In this document: positions 14,349-20,252 of the stretch, in pieces
Position numbering within the stretch: the stretch's first letter is position 1
How the letters are laid out: the number at the start of each line of letters is the position of its first letter
NCBI GenBank assembly: GCA_035552275.1
Contig: DASZLR010000135.1
Span: 1 to 21,204 of the forward strand
Length of the DNA stretch: 21,204 nucleotides
Source: DASVLX01 sp035552275
Lineage (GTDB): Bacteria; Actinomycetota; Actinomycetes; Mycobacteriales; Pseudonocardiaceae
Direction of reading: 5' to 3'
Program-made: the position numbers and the translations under genes
Notes under the pieces: generated by a model
Database searches by the model: none
Told to the model about the DNA's origin: nothing
What the model saw: the letters and a program-made list of their open reading frames with translations, nothing else

Positions 14349-15148
14349 TCGCCCAGGCCGTCGCGGCGTTGTTGCTGGCCGCCGCCGTGCTGATCGGTGG
14401 GCGCAGAGAGGTGGCACCGGCCAGGTTGGCCGGATTGCGGCCAGTCGTGCCCGAGCCCGTCAGTCCGGATCGCGGCCGGGTCGCCGGCGCCATGTCGACC
14501 GGGTCGACCGGATCCACCAGGTCCACCGGTCGCTCGGCCCGGGTCACCACGGCGGCGGTGATCGGGATCGGCGCCCTGACCGCGGCGCTGGGCGGATGGC
14601 CCGGAGGCCTGTTCCTCGGGCCGATGTCGGCGCTCGCGGCGTTCGTCGGCTGCCGTCGGTGGTTGGGCGGCACCCCCATCCGGTTGCCGTGGCTCGAATC
14701 GGCTCCGGATCCATTCGACCTGGCCGGCTGCTGGGGTCTGTTGGCCGCGTGCCTGCGCGGCGGGCTGCCGGTGCCCATGGCCGTCGGTCTGGTGGTGCCA
14801 GAGCTGCCGGCTCCGGCCCGGGAAGCGATGCGACGTACGGCGAAACTGCTTGCCCTGGGCGCCGATCCGGTGCAGGCATGGCAACCCGCGCTGGACTGCT
14901 CGGCTACGGCCGAACTGGCCCGTGGGGCCCGGCGCACCGCGCGCTCGGGCGCGGCCTTGGCCGGGATCGCCGAGGCGCTGGCCGTCGAGGTCCGCGACAA
15001 GGCCGGCGATCTGGCCGAGGCGCGGGCACAGCGGGCGGCCGTCGCGGTCACCGGACCGCTGGGGCTGTGCTTCCTGCCGGCGTTCGTGTGCCTGGGCGTG
15101 ATTCCGGTGGTGATCGGTCTGGCGACCCGGTTGATGAGCTCGTGGTGA
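14342..15148 (+). CDS. tadC: TadC-like inner-membrane protein (GspF/T2SSF domain)
   Basis: A 268-residue membrane protein, the second T2SSF-domain platform subunit. An N-terminal hydrophobic segment (1-19) is followed by a Ser-Thr-Gly repeat linker (51-64), hydrophobic segments at about 69-105, the cytoplasmic helical domain with CWGLLAACLRGGLPVPMAVG (130-149) and RRTARSGAALAGIAEALAVE, and a C-terminal membrane segment FLPAFVCLGVIPVVIGLATRL ending close to the C terminus. ATG 14342 overlaps the tadB stop by the same ATGCTGA arrangement used at the tadA/tadB joint. The cluster's tight coupling breaks after this gene: 61 bp separate it from the pilin. Confidence 0.88.
   Translation: MLIAQAVAALLLAAAVLIGGRREVAPARLAGLRPVVPEPVSPDRGRVAGAMSTGSTGSTRSTGRSARVTTAAVIGIGALTAALGGWPGGLFLGPMSALAAFVGCRRWLGGTPIRLPWLESAPDPFDLAGCWGLLAACLRGGLPVPMAVGLVVPELPAPAREAMRRTAKLLALGADPVQAWQPALDCSATAELARGARRTARSGAALAGIAEALAVEVRDKAGDLAEARAQRAAVAVTGPLGLCFLPAFVCLGVIPVVIGLATRLMSSW
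14495..14530 (+). repeat. Four 9-nt tandem repeats inside tadC
   Basis: Units TCGACCGGG, TCGACCGGA, TCCACCAGG and TCCACCGGT run head to tail and encode STG-STG-STR-STG in the linker after the first membrane segment. Because the unit is 9 nt, copy changes would stay in frame. Confidence 0.8.
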
Positions 15149-15159
15149 ATGCCACGAAT

Positions 15160-15191
15160 GTCCAGAGTGGACAGAAGGTCCAGAGTGGACA
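15160..15191 (+). repeat. Twin inverted-repeat element before the pilin gene
   Basis: GTCCAGAGTGGACA occurs twice (15160-15173 and 15178-15191), 18 bp apart. Each copy is itself an inverted repeat, GTCCA-GAG-TGGAC. It fills half of the only real gap in the tad cluster, 20 nt before the pilin start. It could be an operator, a small terminator or an RNA processing element. Confidence 0.7.
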
Positions 15192-15209
15192 CTACGAAAG
15201 GAGAGCACG

Positions 15210-15428
15210 ATGTGGATGTTGTGGCAGCGGGTCCGATGGGCTGATCCGTGGGCTCGCCGGGGCGCGATGTTGGGGCCTGATGCCGGGATGTCGACGGCCG
15301 AGTACGCGGTCGGCACCATCGCGGCGGCGGCGTTCGCCGCCGTCCTGTACGCGGTGGTCACCGGAAACTCGGTGGTATCCGGGCTCAGTGCCCTGGTGCA
15401 ACGAGCGATGTCGGTGAAGCTCGGATGA
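15210..15428 (+). CDS. Flp-type pilin-like small protein (DUF4244)
   Basis: A 72-residue protein corresponding to Rv3656c and the DUF4244 family, the probable major subunit handled by this tad system. A 26-residue basic leader ends in DAG, followed by MSTAEYAVGTIAAAAFAAVLYAVVT. Cleavage after G26 would place E31 at position +5, as in type IV pilins, in front of one hydrophobic helix (about 34-52). The C-terminal part is short. AAGGAG lies 8 nt before ATG 15210, the best ribosome binding site in the cluster, consistent with higher expression of a structural subunit. Its stop overlaps the next start (ATGA). Surface assembly is inferred from the family. Confidence 0.9.
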   Translation: MWMLWQRVRWADPWARRGAMLGPDAGMSTAEYAVGTIAAAAFAAVLYAVVTGNSVVSGLSALVQRAMSVKLG

Positions 15429-15982
15429 CGCGGGCCAGCCGGGCGCGCGGTTCGCCCTTCGCCGCGGATGGCGGAACAGTGCCGGATGGCGGAACAGGGT
15501 CGGACTCGGGAGCCGTCACCGTGGAGGCGGCGATCGCGCTGTGCGGGTTCATCGCCGTGTTGGCCATGGTGTTGGCCGGCCTGTCCGCGGTGCTGGGCCA
15601 GATCCGGTGTACCGACGCGGCGGGTGAGGCCGCCCGGCTGGCAGCTCGTGGCGATCTGACGCATGCCCGGCAGGTGATCGTCAGCATCGCGGGGTCGGAC
15701 GCCAAGGCCACGTTCACGGACAACGGCGACACTCTGACGGTCGAGGTGGTGGACGACCCGCTGGGTGGGCTGCTGCCCGGCGTGCGGGTGCGGGCGCAGG
15801 CGTTCGCCGTGCGCGAGCCCGATCCGCCGGCCGAGCCATCGGAGCCGACCGGCAGCACACCGGTGATCACGCCGACGGCCGCTTCCACAACCACGACGGC
15901 TCCCACAACGACGATGGTGCGGGCCCCGCTGGCGACGGCTACCAGCCGGCCAGCACGGCGAGCGGAAGTTGGCCGGCGATGA
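15425..15982 (+). CDS. TadE-like pseudopilin with Thr-rich C-terminal tail
   Basis: A 185-residue protein of the TadE family, matching Rv3655c in position. A Gly/Asp-rich N-terminal leader ends in DSG; cleavage after G29 gives AVTVEAAIALCGFIAVLAMV with E34 at +5 and a hydrophobic helix (about 30-59), then IRCTDAAGEAARLAARGD, typical of TadE. The globular part ends near residue 130. The last ~55 residues are Pro/Thr/Ser-rich (TAASTTTTAPTTTMVRAPLA) and basic at the end. This tail makes it longer than the usual ~125-residue homologue. It may be an extracytoplasmic, possibly glycosylated or wall-spanning, stalk; this is inference. The start and stop each overlap the neighbours by 4 nt. Confidence 0.85.
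   Translation: MTRASRARGSPFAADGGTVPDGGTGSDSGAVTVEAAIALCGFIAVLAMVLAGLSAVLGQIRCTDAAGEAARLAARGDLTHARQVIVSIAGSDAKATFTDNGDTLTVEVVDDPLGGLLPGVRVRAQAFAVREPDPPAEPSEPTGSTPVITPTAASTTTTAPTTTMVRAPLATATSRPARRAEVGRR
15465..15497 (+). repeat. 15-bp direct repeat, period 18, in the TadE leader
   Basis: CGGATGGCGGAACAG occurs at 15465-15479 and 15483-15497. It encodes two DGGT units separated by VP in the cytoplasmic leader of the TadE-like protein; the period is 6 codons, so copy change stays in frame. Confidence 0.75.
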
Positions 15983-16437
15983 ACGGTCATCGGGACGGCA
16001 ACCCGCCCACCGCTCGGTGTTCCGGTGCGGACGGGGGCTCCGATCCAGATGACGGTTTCGCCACCGTGTGGTCGGTGGGCGGCATTGCGGTGCTGCTCCT
16101 GGTGTTCGCCGCGCTGCTCGCCGTCGGCGCCGCGATCGCCACTCGCCATCGCACTGCCAGTGCGGCCGACCTGGCGGCGCTGGCAGCCGCCGAGCACGCG
16201 CCCGAGGGCGAACCGGCGGCCTGCGACCGGGCCCGTTGGGTGGCTGGCCAGATGCGGGTGCGCGTGGATCGCTGTTGGCTGTCCGGCTGGGACGCGCTGG
16301 TCGAGGTGAGTGCCACGCTGCCGGATCCGCTGGGCGCCTTCGGCTCCGCGACCGCGCACGCCCGTGCGGGTCCTGCCGACGACGCGGCCGTGCCGGCGGC
16401 GGGCAGCGGTCAGTCCACCACGACGAATGGCGGCTGA
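15979..16437 (+). CDS. TadG/TadE-like small membrane protein (Rv3654c type)
   Basis: A 152-residue protein and the last gene of the coupled tad series. It has a polar 25-residue leader, then DGFATVWSVGGIAVLLLVFA and a further hydrophobic stretch (about 32-54), followed by ATRHRTASAADLAALAAAE, the conserved segment of Rv3654c-type proteins. C82 and C99 may form a disulfide outside the membrane. The +5 residue after the likely cleavage site (G26) is Trp rather than Glu, so ordinary pilin-like assembly is doubtful. The C terminus is Ala/Gly/Ser/Thr-rich. The start overlaps the TadE stop by 4 nt. No terminator hairpin is obvious immediately after it. Confidence 0.82.
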   Translation: MNGHRDGNPPTARCSGADGGSDPDDGFATVWSVGGIAVLLLVFAALLAVGAAIATRHRTASAADLAALAAAEHAPEGEPAACDRARWVAGQMRVRVDRCWLSGWDALVEVSATLPDPLGAFGSATAHARAGPADDAAVPAAGSGQSTTTNGG

Positions 16438-16727
16438 CTGCCGGTATCGCCTGACCAGCGGACGTTCGCGGGCGACGAAGAGCAGTACGGCCACAGCGGC
16501 GATGTCGTCACCACCTCGCTCGGCGTGCGCCGACGACCGGCCAACGACAGGGCCTTACCTGAGCTGGGGGTGATGCCGTTGAGTGAAGTGTGAGCCGCTG
16601 AGCGCAAGTGGCAAGAAGCAAGACGCAGAACAAGCAAGACGCGGAACGTAGTGCCAGTACCACCGAGCACCAGAAACCGAGTACCAGAAACAAGGAACGA
16701 CTGAGAGACATCAGGAGGCTGAGACCG
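16438..16727 (+). other. 290-bp non-coding leader before the prim-pol gene
   Basis: I see no supported gene here. The part from about 16600 to 16727 is purine-rich and clearly lower in GC than the surroundings, and it is built of short repeats (see 16616-16691). It ends in AGGAGG, 11 nt before ATG 16728. An in-frame extension back to 16608 is possible but would be a charged, low-complexity segment made from those repeats. Confidence 0.6.
16616..16691 (+). repeat. Tandem and near-tandem short repeats in the prim-pol leader
   Basis: AAGCAAGACGCAGAAC (16616-16631) is followed directly by AAGCAAGACGCGGAAC (16632-16647), one mismatch. GAGCACCAGAAAC (16665-16677) and GAGTACCAGAAAC (16679-16691), also one mismatch, follow with a 14-nt period. 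Periods of 16 and 14 do not preserve a reading frame, which argues for non-coding DNA. Confidence 0.85.
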
Positions 16728-17360
16728 ATGGAATGGTCGGATAGTTGGCACGGTGCCTTCCGCATCGAGCTACGCGCACAGGCCATTGGCCTGGCGTCTC
16801 GCGGATGGCCAGTGTTGCCAGGGACCTATCCGACCGGTTCGGGTTGGAGCGACGGCGTTCGCCCGGCGGCTGGCCTGCGCCCGGCGCACGAGGACTGGGC
16901 GGACCAGCTCGGCGCGGACGGCGACCAGATCGCGCAGTGGTGGAACGGCGGGCCGTACAACCTGCTGGTGGCCACCGGCGCGAAGCTGGACGCCATCGAG
17001 GTCGGCACCGACCTCGGCCGCCGGACGGCCGCCGTGCTGCGATCGAGCGGGCTGCCCGTGCCGATCGCGGCCACCCCGGAAGGGCGTTGGCTGTTCCTGA
17101 CCAACCCCGGCCAGGACGTGTCCGCCGAGCTTGCGGCGCACGAGGACGTCATCGTCCACGGCGCCGGCAGTTGGGTGCCACTGCCGCCGACGGCTTTCCC
17201 GCACGGTGTCGCGCACTGGCGGGTTCGGCCGGAGGTGTGGAGCTGGACGCTTCCCCAGTCGCGGCTGATCCAGAACGCGATGGTGGCGGCACTGGCCGGA
17301 CGCCGTTCGTTCGGCGCCATCGTCCCTGGCCTCGTCGGCGTCGACCGCGCCGTCGCCTAA
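16728..17360 (+). CDS. Small prim-pol (AEP-like) domain protein, probably catalytically degenerate
   Basis: A 210-residue protein resembling the N-terminal prim-pol domain of actinobacterial and phage bifunctional DNA primase/polymerases: ALRAQAIGLASRGWPVLPG-like opening (res 16-32), HEDWADQLGADGDQIAQWW (54-72), NLLVATGAKLDAIEV (78-92), and PIAATPEGRWLFLTNPG (112-128). The metal-binding acidic pair expected after the first strand (D-x-D) reads AIEVG here, and the following G-G-x-H-type motif reads GRW, so polymerase activity is unlikely. This judgement is by eye. Single-domain homologues without helicase are common in actinobacteria beside this helicase, and their role is unknown. ATG 16728 is chosen for its AGGAGG. 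The gene converges with the helicase. Confidence 0.78.
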   Translation: MEWSDSWHGAFRIELRAQAIGLASRGWPVLPGTYPTGSGWSDGVRPAAGLRPAHEDWADQLGADGDQIAQWWNGGPYNLLVATGAKLDAIEVGTDLGRRTAAVLRSSGLPVPIAATPEGRWLFLTNPGQDVSAELAAHEDVIVHGAGSWVPLPPTAFPHGVAHWRVRPEVWSWTLPQSRLIQNAMVAALAGRRSFGAIVPGLVGVDRAVA

Positions 17361-17371
17361 CCCTCAGAGTC

Positions 17372-17388
17372 GTGCGGGACACCCGCAC
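17372..17388. terminator. 7-bp hairpin after the prim-pol gene
   Basis: GTGCGGG and CCCGCAC form a perfect stem with a 3-nt loop, 12 nt after the prim-pol stop. It is immediately followed by a second, larger hairpin. Confidence 0.5.
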
Positions 17389-17394
17389 CCGATC

Positions 17395-17432
17395 GACGGG
17401 GTCATGCGCAAGAAGCCTCGCATGCCCCCGTC
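17395..17432. terminator. Bidirectional hairpin between convergent genes
   Basis: GACGGGG-T-CATGCG (17395-17408) pairs with CGCATG-C-CCCCGTC (17419-17432): 13 pairs with one internal mismatch and a 10-nt loop. It starts directly at the helicase stop codon on the minus strand and ends 72 nt after the prim-pol stop, so it can serve both. Confidence 0.75.
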
Positions 17433-19829
17433 TCAGACCAGGTCGTGCAAAGGGTCGTGATGTTCGTCAGCCTCCAGGGTGGCCTCGCCGGCAGAGGCCA
17501 TCGCGGACAGCACAACCCCCAGCACGGCCAGCGCGCCTGCCTTGTCCAGCGGTTCGTTGCCACTCCCGCATTTGGGCGACTGGACGCAGGACGGGCAGCC
17601 CGCCGAGCACTCGCAGGAAAGGATCGCCTCCCGCGTAGCGGCCAACCAGGGGACAACCGCGGCAAAGCCGCGATCGGCGAAACCGGCTCCCCCGGGATGA
17701 CCATCGTGCACGAACACCGTCGCCTCCCCGGTGTCCGTGTGCCAAGCGATGGATACCCCGCCGATGTCCCACCGGTCACAGGTCGCGAACAGCGGTAGCA
17801 GGCCGATCGCCGCGTGCTCGGCAGCGTGCAGCGCGCCGGGGATGCGTGCCGGAGTCAGCCCGGCACCCCCCGGCGCGCTGCCGCACAACAGCTCATCAGA
17901 CACCGTGTACCAGACGGCCCGAGTGCGCAGCGTCCGCGCCGGCAGGTCCAGCGCGACCTGATCGATGACCTCGCCGGACGGTCGGCGGCGCAGGTAGCCC
18001 ACCACCTGCGCGGTGACGTCGACCTCGCCCAGACAGGTCGTCACGCCGCCGTGGTCCCGCCGCTCGACTGCCTGGATCACCGAGATGTCCACGGTGTCCC
18101 GGGGAAACGTGGTCCAGTCCGGCGCTTCGGCGTGCACCAGCGCCATGCCCTGCTCAAGATCCAGCTCATCGACCACATAGGACTGTCCTTGGTGCAGGTA
18201 CACCGCGCCGGGATGGACCGACCAACAGGCCGCGCCGGGGTCGACGGTGCCCAGCAGCCGCGCGGTCTCCGCCTCGACCACGGCGACCTGTTCGCCGCCG
18301 CTGCCGCGGATGTCCACCGCGCCGTGCGGCTTGGTCCGCTGCGTCCAGTACCAGCCGGTGGGCCGGCGCCGCAGCACGTTCTCCGCGACCAACTGGTCCA
18401 GCACCTCCCGACCCCCCGGCCCGGCCAGATCGCGCACGCAGGCGTCGGTCAGCGGCAGCTCGGCCGCGGCGCAGGCCAGGTGCGGCCCGAGAATGTACGG
18501 GTTCGCCGGATCGAACACAGTGGCCTCGACCGGCCGGTCCAGGATCGCCGCCGGATGGTTCACCAGGTACGTGTCCAGCGGATCGTCCCGGGCGACGAAG
18601 ACCACCAGCGCCTGGTCACCGGAGCGGCCGGCTCGGCCGGCCTGTTGCCAGAAGGACGCCACGGTGCCGGGGAAGCCGGCGACCACCACCGCGTCCAGGC
18701 CGGCGATGTCCACGCCCAGCTCCAGCGCGCTGGTGCTGGCCACACCCAGTAACTCGCCGGAGTCCAGTGCTTTTTCCAATGCCCGCCGGTCCTCGGCGAG
18801 ATACCCGGCGCGGTACGCGGCCACGCGCCCCGCCAGCGCGCCGGAAACCTCGGCCAACGCCTGCCGGGCGGCCAGCGCGGTCAGCTCCGCGCCGCGGCGG
18901 GACCGTACGAACGCCAGCGTGCGGGCACCCTCGATCACCAGCTCGGTCATGATCCGCGCCGCCTCGGCCGGGGCCGAACGCCGGACCGGCGCGCCGTTCT
19001 CGCCGATCAGGTCCGGGATCAGCGGCGGTTCCCAGAGCGCGATCGTGCGGGCGCCGCGCGGCGAGCCGTCCGCGGTCACCGCGACCGTCGGCAGCCCGGT
19101 CAGCCGCGCGGCGAGCTCGTCCGGCGCCGCCATGGTGGCCGAGGCGAGCACGAACACCGGGTTCGCGCCGTACCGGGCGGCCACCCGGCGCAACCGGCGG
19201 ATCAGCAGCGCCACGTGCGAACCGAACACGCCCCGGTAGGAGTGGCACTCGTCGATCACCACGAAGGCCAGCCGGCGGAACAGCCTCGCCCACCGCGAAT
19301 GGTTGGGCAGGATGCCGCGATGCAGCATGTCCGGGTTGGTGAACACCCACCGGCTGTGTGCGCGCACCCAGTCCCGCTCGGCCATCGGGGTGTCTCCGTC
19401 GTAACCGGCGGCGCGCACCGAGGCCAGCGCGCCCCCGCCGGTCAGCTCCGACACCGCGCGCAACTGGTCCGCGCCCAGCGCCTTGGTCGGAGCCAGGTAC
19501 AGCGCGGTGGCCCGCGGGTCGGACCGCAGCGCCGACAACACCGGCAGCTGGTAGGCCAGCGATTTGCCCGAGCCGGTTCCGGTGGCCATCACCACGTGTC
19601 GCCCGGCGTGCGCGAGTTCGGCCGCCTGGGCCTGATGGACCCAGGGCCGCCGTACCCCGCAGGCCCGCACCGCGGTCAGCACGTCCGGTTCCGCCCAGTC
19701 CGGCCACTGCCCGTGCCGCTCCCACCGTTCGGGTAGCTCGGCGACATGGCGCAGTGGCGTTTCAGCGTTCCGGACGCCGGCCAGCACGCGGTCCAGCAGC
19801 CGCTGACCGACCACTGCTTCGCCACCCAC
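17433..19829 (-). CDS. MrfA-like DEAD/DEAH-box helicase with C-terminal DUF1998-type cysteines
   Basis: A 798-residue superfamily 2 helicase, homologous in type and place to mycobacterial Rv3649. The first RecA domain has the Q-like segment RRPWVHQAQAAELA, Walker A MATGTGSGKS (81-90, K89), LAPTKALGADQ, TNPDMLH, the DECH box (193-196) followed by SYRGVFGSHVALL, and motif III LASATM. The second domain has TLAFVRSRRGAEL, GVASTSALELGVDIAGLD and QQAGRAGR. The C-terminal region carries C741, C745, C748 and C754 in a CxxxCPxCx5C cluster, as in MrfA, the mitomycin-lesion repair helicase of Bacillus. A DNA-repair role is inferred from this. GTG 19829 has no good ribosome binding site and the true start may be slightly downstream. 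Confidence 0.93.
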   Translation of the reverse strand: MGGEAVVGQRLLDRVLAGVRNAETPLRHVAELPERWERHGQWPDWAEPDVLTAVRACGVRRPWVHQAQAAELAHAGRHVVMATGTGSGKSLAYQLPVLSALRSDPRATALYLAPTKALGADQLRAVSELTGGGALASVRAAGYDGDTPMAERDWVRAHSRWVFTNPDMLHRGILPNHSRWARLFRRLAFVVIDECHSYRGVFGSHVALLIRRLRRVAARYGANPVFVLASATMAAPDELAARLTGLPTVAVTADGSPRGARTIALWEPPLIPDLIGENGAPVRRSAPAEAARIMTELVIEGARTLAFVRSRRGAELTALAARQALAEVSGALAGRVAAYRAGYLAEDRRALEKALDSGELLGVASTSALELGVDIAGLDAVVVAGFPGTVASFWQQAGRAGRSGDQALVVFVARDDPLDTYLVNHPAAILDRPVEATVFDPANPYILGPHLACAAAELPLTDACVRDLAGPGGREVLDQLVAENVLRRRPTGWYWTQRTKPHGAVDIRGSGGEQVAVVEAETARLLGTVDPGAACWSVHPGAVYLHQGQSYVVDELDLEQGMALVHAEAPDWTTFPRDTVDISVIQAVERRDHGGVTTCLGEVDVTAQVVGYLRRRPSGEVIDQVALDLPARTLRTRAVWYTVSDELLCGSAPGGAGLTPARIPGALHAAEHAAIGLLPLFATCDRWDIGGVSIAWHTDTGEATVFVHDGHPGGAGFADRGFAAVVPWLAATREAILSCECSAGCPSCVQSPKCGSGNEPLDKAGALAVLGVVLSAMASAGEATLEADEHHDPLHDLV

Positions 19830-20032
19830 GAGTCGAGTCTGTCACCCGTTCACACAAACATCCGGGCGCGACACCGGGATGGGCGTCAGCCGCTCGCCGG
19901 ACACCGGTCGCGCAACGTGAGGCAAATCACTTCGTATCGAGATGGTATCGACTCAAGGTCCAGGCAACGGAAGCCCGGAGTCGTGCCCGGAGTCGATGTC
20001 GGCGGTGTTAACTGATCAAAATCGTCAGCATT

Positions 20033-20050
20033 ATCGATCACGTAATCGAT
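20033..20050. promoter_or_regulatory. 18-bp palindrome, candidate operator
   Basis: ATCGATCACGTAATCGAT matches its own reverse complement at 16 of 18 positions, centred on ACGT. It is 203 bp upstream of hppA and about the same distance from the helicase start, in the AT-richest part of the region. The binding protein is unknown. Confidence 0.5.
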
Positions 20051-20202
20051 CCAGATGGCCAGCAAAGTTCACGGAGCGTACTGGGACCGGGACGGCCTCG
20101 GTTGCCGTTTCGGCAGGCCAATAGACTCCGCCAGATCGCACCGCATGTGACGGTGCACACGTAGTGGTCAGGGCGACGAACCGACCTGGCCTCGTGGCAA
20201 CG

Positions 20203-20222
20203 AGCAATGCACAGCAATGCAC
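20203..20222 (+). repeat. Perfect 10-bp tandem repeat in the hppA leader
   Basis: AGCAATGCAC occurs twice with no gap (20203-20212, 20213-20222), 30 nt before the hppA start, followed by a related TGAGCATGGCAATGAG. It lies in the probable 5' untranslated region. Confidence 0.7.
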
Positions 20223-20252
20223 TGAGCATGGCAATGAGTCTCAGGAGGACGG

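Larger units (their letters stand above)
19830..20252 (+). promoter_or_regulatory. 423-bp intergenic region between helicase and hppA
   Basis: A long non-coding interval between divergent genes, with an AT-richer core at about 20010-20060. Besides the two elements listed separately, it holds small perfect hairpins TGCCG-TTT-CGGCA (20103-20115), GCACCG/CGGTGC (20138-20156) and CTCGT-GGCA-ACGAG (20191-20204), and a repeated GTATCGA (19934-19940, 19945-19951). AGGAGG lies 5 nt before the hppA ATG. I could not identify a clean -35/-10 pair; frames through 19746-20015 are shadows. Confidence 0.55.

Noticed and set aside
13136..15664. 842-aa minus-strand open frame across the tad genes
   Set aside because: It is antisense to three well-identified overlapping genes, is Arg/Pro/Ala-rich low complexity and has no recognisable domain; it is a typical high-GC shadow.
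15385..16494. 369-aa minus-strand open frame whose first residues look hydrophobic (AVLLFVARE)
   Set aside because: It is antisense to the TadE-like and TadG-like genes, lacks a ribosome binding site and loses any protein-like pattern after the first residues.
16608..16727. Upstream in-frame start for the prim-pol protein
   Set aside because: The added 40 residues come from the short DNA repeats with non-triplet periods, while ATG 16728 has AGGAGG at the right distance.
19746..20015. 89-aa plus-strand open frame at the helicase 5' end
   Set aside because: It mostly overlaps the helicase in antisense and its remainder has no conserved-looking content or ribosome binding site.
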